Positions 59,765 through 64,000 of a stretch of DNA of 64,000 nucleotides are shown here, one piece after another. Each line of letters starts with the position of its first letter. Within the stretch, counting starts at the first letter, position 1. This DNA is from Sphingobacterium griseoflavum. Lineage in GTDB: Bacteria; Bacteroidota; Bacteroidia; Sphingobacteriales; Sphingobacteriaceae. Made by a program: the position numbers and the translations under genes. The stretch lies in the NCBI RefSeq assembly GCF_014653155.1, contig NZ_BNAF01000001.1:62001-126000 (forward strand), read 5' to 3'. Below the pieces are notes generated by a model that searched no databases, was not told the origin of the DNA, and saw nothing but the letters and a program-made list of their open reading frames with translations.

Positions 59765-60832
59765 ATGAAAACATTAAATCTTTTCACACTAGTTGTTGTC
59801 ACATTAACGGCGAGCGTAAGTTTGCAGGCTTGTCGACATAGCGACCGGACGAATGCCATACCGGCAGCGGATACGATCCCGGTAGCGTTGATGGCACTGC
59901 AGCATAGCTCGTCTACGGCTGCATTCGAAGCAACGGGAACGTTCACCACGAACGACGAAACCCTTTTGAGTTTCAAGAGCGGTGGTGTCATCGAGAGGAT
60001 GTACGTGCGCGAGGGCGACCTGGTGCGTCCGGGGCAGCTACTGGCCCGGGTACACATGGACGAAGTAGATGCCCGGGCATCGCAGGCGCGTTTGGCCGTA
60101 GAGAAGGCTCAGCGCGACTACGACCGAGCCCATCAGCTTTATCGCGATAGTGTATCCACTTTGGAGCAGCTGCAAAATGCGCAGACGGCGCTACGGATGG
60201 CGCAGCAGGATGTAAAAAGTATACAGTTCAATCGACAATACTCGGAGATACGTTCCACAAGCAGTGGTTACGTTTTGGCCCGTTTGGCGCAAGAGGGGCA
60301 GGTAGTGGGGCCAGGGACACCTGTTTTTCAGATTAACGGGGCCAACGAGGGCAATTGGGAATTAAAAGTGGGCATGTCCGATCGCCAATGGGCTGCCACG
60401 CAGGTGGGCGACACCGCTTCTGTGCAAGCAGATGCCTTGGGGGACGGAAAACTTAAAGCTGTGGTGCGCCGGAAAGCAGAAGGTTTAGATCCCAGCACGG
60501 GAACCTTCAGTGTTTTCTTGGGCCTGCTGGAGAAGCCAAAACATAAGTTGGCTGCGGGGATGTTCGCCACAGCAAAGCTGCAATCACGGGCGCGAAACAA
60601 TTCTAGCTGGCATATTCCCTATGCAGCGCTGTTAGACGGCGACGGAAAAGAGGGCTACGTCTTCGTCACGAATGATAACCGCATTGCAAAACGTGTGAAA
60701 GTAACGCTTGGCCCGATAAACGCTGACCAAGTTACGGTATTGTCCGGTTTGGAAGATGCGAAAGGACTGATTGTTTCGGGAAGTCCCTATTTGGTGGATG
60801 GAGCTTCGATCCGTGTGGTAAAACAGAATTAA
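59765..60832 (+). CDS. RND efflux periplasmic adaptor (MFP/HlyD)
   Basis: 355 residues. The signal peptide ends in SLQAC, so a lipoprotein is likely. The order is barrel-sandwich lipoyl half (GGVIERMYVREGDLVRPGQLLARVHMDEVDARASQ), an alpha-helical hairpin (RLAVEKAQRDYDRAHQLYRDSVSTLEQLQNAQTALRMAQQDV), the second lipoyl half (IRSTSSGYVLARLAQEGQVVGPG), a beta barrel and membrane-proximal domain (VTLGPINADQVTVLSGLEDAKGLIVSG). It links the inner-membrane pump to TolC. The gap to tolC is 2 bases and to the pump 8. Confidence 0.94.
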   Translation: MKTLNLFTLVVVTLTASVSLQACRHSDRTNAIPAADTIPVALMALQHSSSTAAFEATGTFTTNDETLLSFKSGGVIERMYVREGDLVRPGQLLARVHMDEVDARASQARLAVEKAQRDYDRAHQLYRDSVSTLEQLQNAQTALRMAQQDVKSIQFNRQYSEIRSTSSGYVLARLAQEGQVVGPGTPVFQINGANEGNWELKVGMSDRQWAATQVGDTASVQADALGDGKLKAVVRRKAEGLDPSTGTFSVFLGLLEKPKHKLAAGMFATAKLQSRARNNSSWHIPYAALLDGDGKEGYVFVTNDNRIAKRVKVTLGPINADQVTVLSGLEDAKGLIVSGSPYLVDGASIRVVKQN

Positions 60833-60840
60833 TCGTTGCT

Positions 60841-63800
60841 ATGAGCCTTATCAAATACCCCATCAAAAACTACCAGTTTACCTTAATCATGGTGCTGATG
60901 GTTATCGTTGTCGCGCTGAGCACAGTGTTGACTATGCCTCGCGCAGAAGATCCGGAAATGAAACCTGTGAACTTCCCGGTGACGGTCATTTACCCGGGTA
61001 CGAGTCCGAAAGATATGGAGCAATTGGTGGTTAAACCGCTAGAAAGTCGGTTTTACGCTTTGGATGGAATCAAGCGCATTAAAACAACCATCAGTAATGG
61101 CGTTGCATTTCTTTTTGTGGAGTATGTGTATGGGGAAGACTATGATGCGAAATACCAAGAGCTGGTGCGCGAACTCAGTGCCGCACGTCCAGAGCTGCCA
61201 GAGAATATATACAGCGCTGAAGTGCGTAAAATTGATCCCACAGGCGTCAGTGTCATTCAATCGGCACTGGTTTCGGAGAATGCCTCGCTGTCGACCATGA
61301 AAAGGTTGGCGGAGGATCTAAAATCTCGCTTGGAAAAGGTTCGTTCGCTGAAGGACGTCGAAATTAGCGGTCTTCCCGATCAATTGATACGGGTGGATCT
61401 GGATTTGCCCAGAATGGCCAACTTGAAAATCCCGATGGATCGCGTTATACAGGCGATACAGAGTGAGAACCAAAACGTGCCCGGAGGCAGCGTCAACGCT
61501 GGAGGACGTACGTTTAGCGTAAAGACCAGTGGGGATTATCGGAGTATGCAGGAGATTGAACATACGGTTGTTGCAAGTGCGCAAGGTCGTAATATCCTGT
61601 TGAAAGATATCGCGGCGGTATACCCCACTTTTGGAGAGCAAAACCATATCACACGATTGAACGGATACCACGCCATTTTGGTCAATGCCGCCCAAAAGTC
61701 CGGTATGAACATCAGCGAAACGCAGAAGCAATATGGCGTTGTGCTGGAAGAGTTCCGAAAAACGCTACCTGAAAACGTGGATTTCATCGTTAATTTTGAT
61801 CAGGCAGATCAGGTGAACGCCCGGTTAAGCGGATTGGGGATTGATTTTGTGATCGCCATAACCTTGGTGCTTTTCACCTTACTGCCCTTAGGCACGCGCG
61901 CCTCGTTGGTGGTGATGATAGCAATACCTCTTTCCTTGGGTTTGGGTTTGGTTACCCTCAACATCATCGGCTACTCGCTTAACCAGCTTAGTATTGTGGG
62001 ATTTGTGGTCGCTTTGGGCTTGGTGGTGGATGACAGTATTGTTGTGGTCGAAAATATAGAACGTTGGATGCGCGATGGCTATTCGCGGGTGGAAGCGGCG
62101 ATCAAAGGAACCAGCCAGATTGCATTGGCGGTCGTCGGTTGTACCGTGACCTTGGTCATCGCCTTTTTACCGCTGATGTTTATGCCGGAGATGGCTGGTG
62201 ATTTTATCCGAAGTATGCCGACTGCGGTTATTGCATCTGTGGTCGGTTCTATGTTTGTAGCGCTGTTGGTTGTTCCGTTTTTGGCAAGCAAGCTGCTGAA
62301 GCCACATGAATCCGGAGAGGGCAATATCATTTTGCGTGGCCTGCAGAAGATTATCCACGGTACTTACGCTGTTTGGTTGGACAAGGCTTTAAAACACCCA
62401 AAGCGCACAGCGATGATCGCCTTATTTATTTTTGCTGGTGCAGCGGCATTGATTCCATTTGTTGGATTTTCACTGTTTCCCCCTTCGGAAAAGCCCCAGT
62501 TTATGATACAGATAGCCTCGCCTTTGCAAGGAAGCATACATACTACCGATAGCATTGCCCGAAGAATAGAGAATGAGTTGCATGATATTCCTTCCGTCAA
62601 ATACTTCACGAGCAATGTGGGTAAGGGAAATCCGCGCATATACTACAACATGAACCAAGGAAACGAAAATGTGGCCTATGCTGATATTTTCGTACAGCTG
62701 CATCCCGATGTGAAAGCTAAAGAAAAGGAAAAGCTAATCGACGAGCTTCGTGCACGTTGGACATCCTATTTGGGAGCTAAGATCGAGGTCAAGAATTTTG
62801 AACAAGGTGTGCCCGTGATATCTCCAGTCGAGGTGCGCTTGTTTGGTGACAACTTGGATACCTTGCAACGGTTAGCTGCAGCTGTAGAGCACGTTTTAAA
62901 GGCAACTGAAGGAAACGTTTATGTGAACAATCCCTTGAAAAATAAAAAAACCGATTTGAGGGTTCAAATAAACCGTGAAAAGGCAATGGCTTTGGGAGTT
63001 CCGACAGCGCGTATTGACCAAAGTATCCGCGTAGCATTGGCGGGCTATGTCGCCGGTACCTATACCGATCCTGATTTAGATGATAATGATTACCGCATAA
63101 CGGTCACTGTGCCCCGATCCAATACCCCGGATATGCACGTCTTTGATGCTATCTTCGTCAATAACGTCGAGGGTACGGCTATTCCGTTAAGTCAGTTAGC
63201 GACACTAGCTTTCGAATCATCGCCTTCCAATGTCTATCATCAGAACAAGCAACGTATGGTGTCGGTGAACTCTTCTGTAGCAAAAGGCTATACAAATGAC
63301 GAAATCATCACGGCCGTGATCAAAAAAATGGATGCATTCCCTTTTCCTGCCGGTTATTCCTATGAGATGGGAGGTGAGGTGGAAAGCCGGGAAACGGCCT
63401 TCGGCGGTTTTGGGACGATCATTATGGTCACGATCTTCTTATTTATTGCGGTGCTGGTACTCGAGTTTAAGACGTTTAAAAGTACATTAATCGTCCTTTC
63501 TGTTATTCCGTTAGGTATAGTGGGGGCCGTCCTGGCCTTGTTGGCAACGGGTAATACCTTGTCATTTGTCGCTACAATTGGTTTGGTTGCATTAGCGGGT
63601 ATCGAGGTGAAAAATACCATTTTACTTGTAGATTTTACCAACCAACTACGAAGGGAGGGCATGGAGCTAAATGAAGCAATCGAGCAAGCGGGTGAAATTC
63701 GTTTTCTCCCTATTATCCTAACGTCGCTAACGGCCATTGGTGGGCTGTTGCCCATTGCTTGGTCTAGCAATCCGTTAATATCACCCTTGGCTATCGTCAT

Positions 63801-63918
63801 GATTGGCGGTTTGATCAGTTCCACCTTGCTGTCGCGTATCGTCACACCGGTGGTGTATAAATTAATTCCGCCTCAGATTGAGAAACAGAAAGATGCACAA
63901 GCAATGGCGGATGATTAG
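60841..63918 (+). CDS. RND-family multidrug efflux pump
   Basis: 1025 residues, 12 membrane helices and two large periplasmic loops. The N-terminus SLIKYPIKNYQFTLIMVLMVIVVALSTVLTM and PVTVIYPGTSPKDMEQLVVKPLE are typical. The proton-relay pair is Asp397-Asp398 in GLVVDDSIVVVEN (TM4), and the TM10 side has GLVALAGIEVKNTILLVDF, where the usual Lys of AcrB is retained in EVKNT. The protein ends LIPPQIEKQKDAQAMADD. It belongs to the efflux RND permease group. Substrate is unknown. It closes the tetR operon; 63919-64000 shows nothing further. Confidence 0.94.
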   Translation: MSLIKYPIKNYQFTLIMVLMVIVVALSTVLTMPRAEDPEMKPVNFPVTVIYPGTSPKDMEQLVVKPLESRFYALDGIKRIKTTISNGVAFLFVEYVYGEDYDAKYQELVRELSAARPELPENIYSAEVRKIDPTGVSVIQSALVSENASLSTMKRLAEDLKSRLEKVRSLKDVEISGLPDQLIRVDLDLPRMANLKIPMDRVIQAIQSENQNVPGGSVNAGGRTFSVKTSGDYRSMQEIEHTVVASAQGRNILLKDIAAVYPTFGEQNHITRLNGYHAILVNAAQKSGMNISETQKQYGVVLEEFRKTLPENVDFIVNFDQADQVNARLSGLGIDFVIAITLVLFTLLPLGTRASLVVMIAIPLSLGLGLVTLNIIGYSLNQLSIVGFVVALGLVVDDSIVVVENIERWMRDGYSRVEAAIKGTSQIALAVVGCTVTLVIAFLPLMFMPEMAGDFIRSMPTAVIASVVGSMFVALLVVPFLASKLLKPHESGEGNIILRGLQKIIHGTYAVWLDKALKHPKRTAMIALFIFAGAAALIPFVGFSLFPPSEKPQFMIQIASPLQGSIHTTDSIARRIENELHDIPSVKYFTSNVGKGNPRIYYNMNQGNENVAYADIFVQLHPDVKAKEKEKLIDELRARWTSYLGAKIEVKNFEQGVPVISPVEVRLFGDNLDTLQRLAAAVEHVLKATEGNVYVNNPLKNKKTDLRVQINREKAMALGVPTARIDQSIRVALAGYVAGTYTDPDLDDNDYRITVTVPRSNTPDMHVFDAIFVNNVEGTAIPLSQLATLAFESSPSNVYHQNKQRMVSVNSSVAKGYTNDEIITAVIKKMDAFPFPAGYSYEMGGEVESRETAFGGFGTIIMVTIFLFIAVLVLEFKTFKSTLIVLSVIPLGIVGAVLALLATGNTLSFVATIGLVALAGIEVKNTILLVDFTNQLRREGMELNEAIEQAGEIRFLPIILTSLTAIGGLLPIAWSSNPLISPLAIVMIGGLISSTLLSRIVTPVVYKLIPPQIEKQKDAQAMADD

Positions 63919-64000
63919 GTTTGCCTTATTGCTTAATCGGCGTTGCAGGCAGACTACTGCAATGCATCAAACTGCAGTTTTGTATAGGAGAAAAAGCCAA

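Overview
The window is chromosomal DNA from a member of the Bacteroidota, most likely family Sphingobacteriaceae (Sphingobacterium or a close relative). The signs are a str operon that runs rpsL-rpsG-fusA-rpsJ without tuf, a SusC/SusD pair driven by an ECF sigma and FecR anti-sigma, a lipidated TamA (TamL) with TamB, PorT-like barrels, DUF3857 proteins, promoters matching the Bacteroidota -7 box TAnnTTTG, and mostly absent Shine-Dalgarno sites. The genus is not fixed by the sequence alone. I found no CRISPR array, integrase, transposase or prophage.

Layout. 1-7012: tRNA-Cys, a small outer-membrane barrel, then the minus-strand str operon and rnr. 7013-12000: Fur-family regulator, transaldolase, MFS exporter, retropepsin-like protease, malate dehydrogenase. 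12053-19637: tamB-tamL outer-membrane assembly operon. 19877-21861: OmpR-type two-component system. 22022-27049: two convergent DUF3857 transglutaminase-like proteins, a Tat/lipoprotein Dabb protein and two small membrane proteins. 27352-38649: valS, an LTA-synthase-like enzyme, an unknown barrel, sucA-sucB and a DASH-type cryptochrome/photolyase. 38883-39919: a degenerate SDR-like gene and a decayed VOC (glyoxalase) gene. 40035-49371: a compact polysaccharide utilisation locus (ECF sigma, FecR, SusC with STN domain, SusD, GH29 alpha-L-fucosidase). 49486-53336: UbiD-family decarboxylase and asparagine synthetase. 53477-56466: DPP-IV-like S9 peptidase and a DUF1080 protein. 56595-57605: folB and hsp20. 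57685-63918: a TetR-controlled TolC/MFP/RND efflux operon.

How it works together. The fucosidase locus senses and imports a fucosylated glycan through SusCD, signalling by the SusC STN domain to FecR and then to the sigma factor. A CAAACGTTTG-type palindrome before the sigma gene, with related sites before the GH29 gene, hints at an additional LacI-like control. The efflux operon carries a 13-base palindrome both inside the tetR promoter and just before tolC, which looks like an autoregulatory operator pair. Both intercistronic gaps next to fusA contain 11-bp stem-loops.

I did not find a clearly new multi-gene system. The best second-look items are regulatory: the tetR/tolC operator pair, the three LacI-like sites in the fucosidase locus, two near-identical hairpins on either side of the GH29 gene that differ by one compensated base pair, a 100-base inverted-repeat element after asnB, the hairpins around fusA, and the palindromes plus perfect Shine-Dalgarno in front of hsp20.
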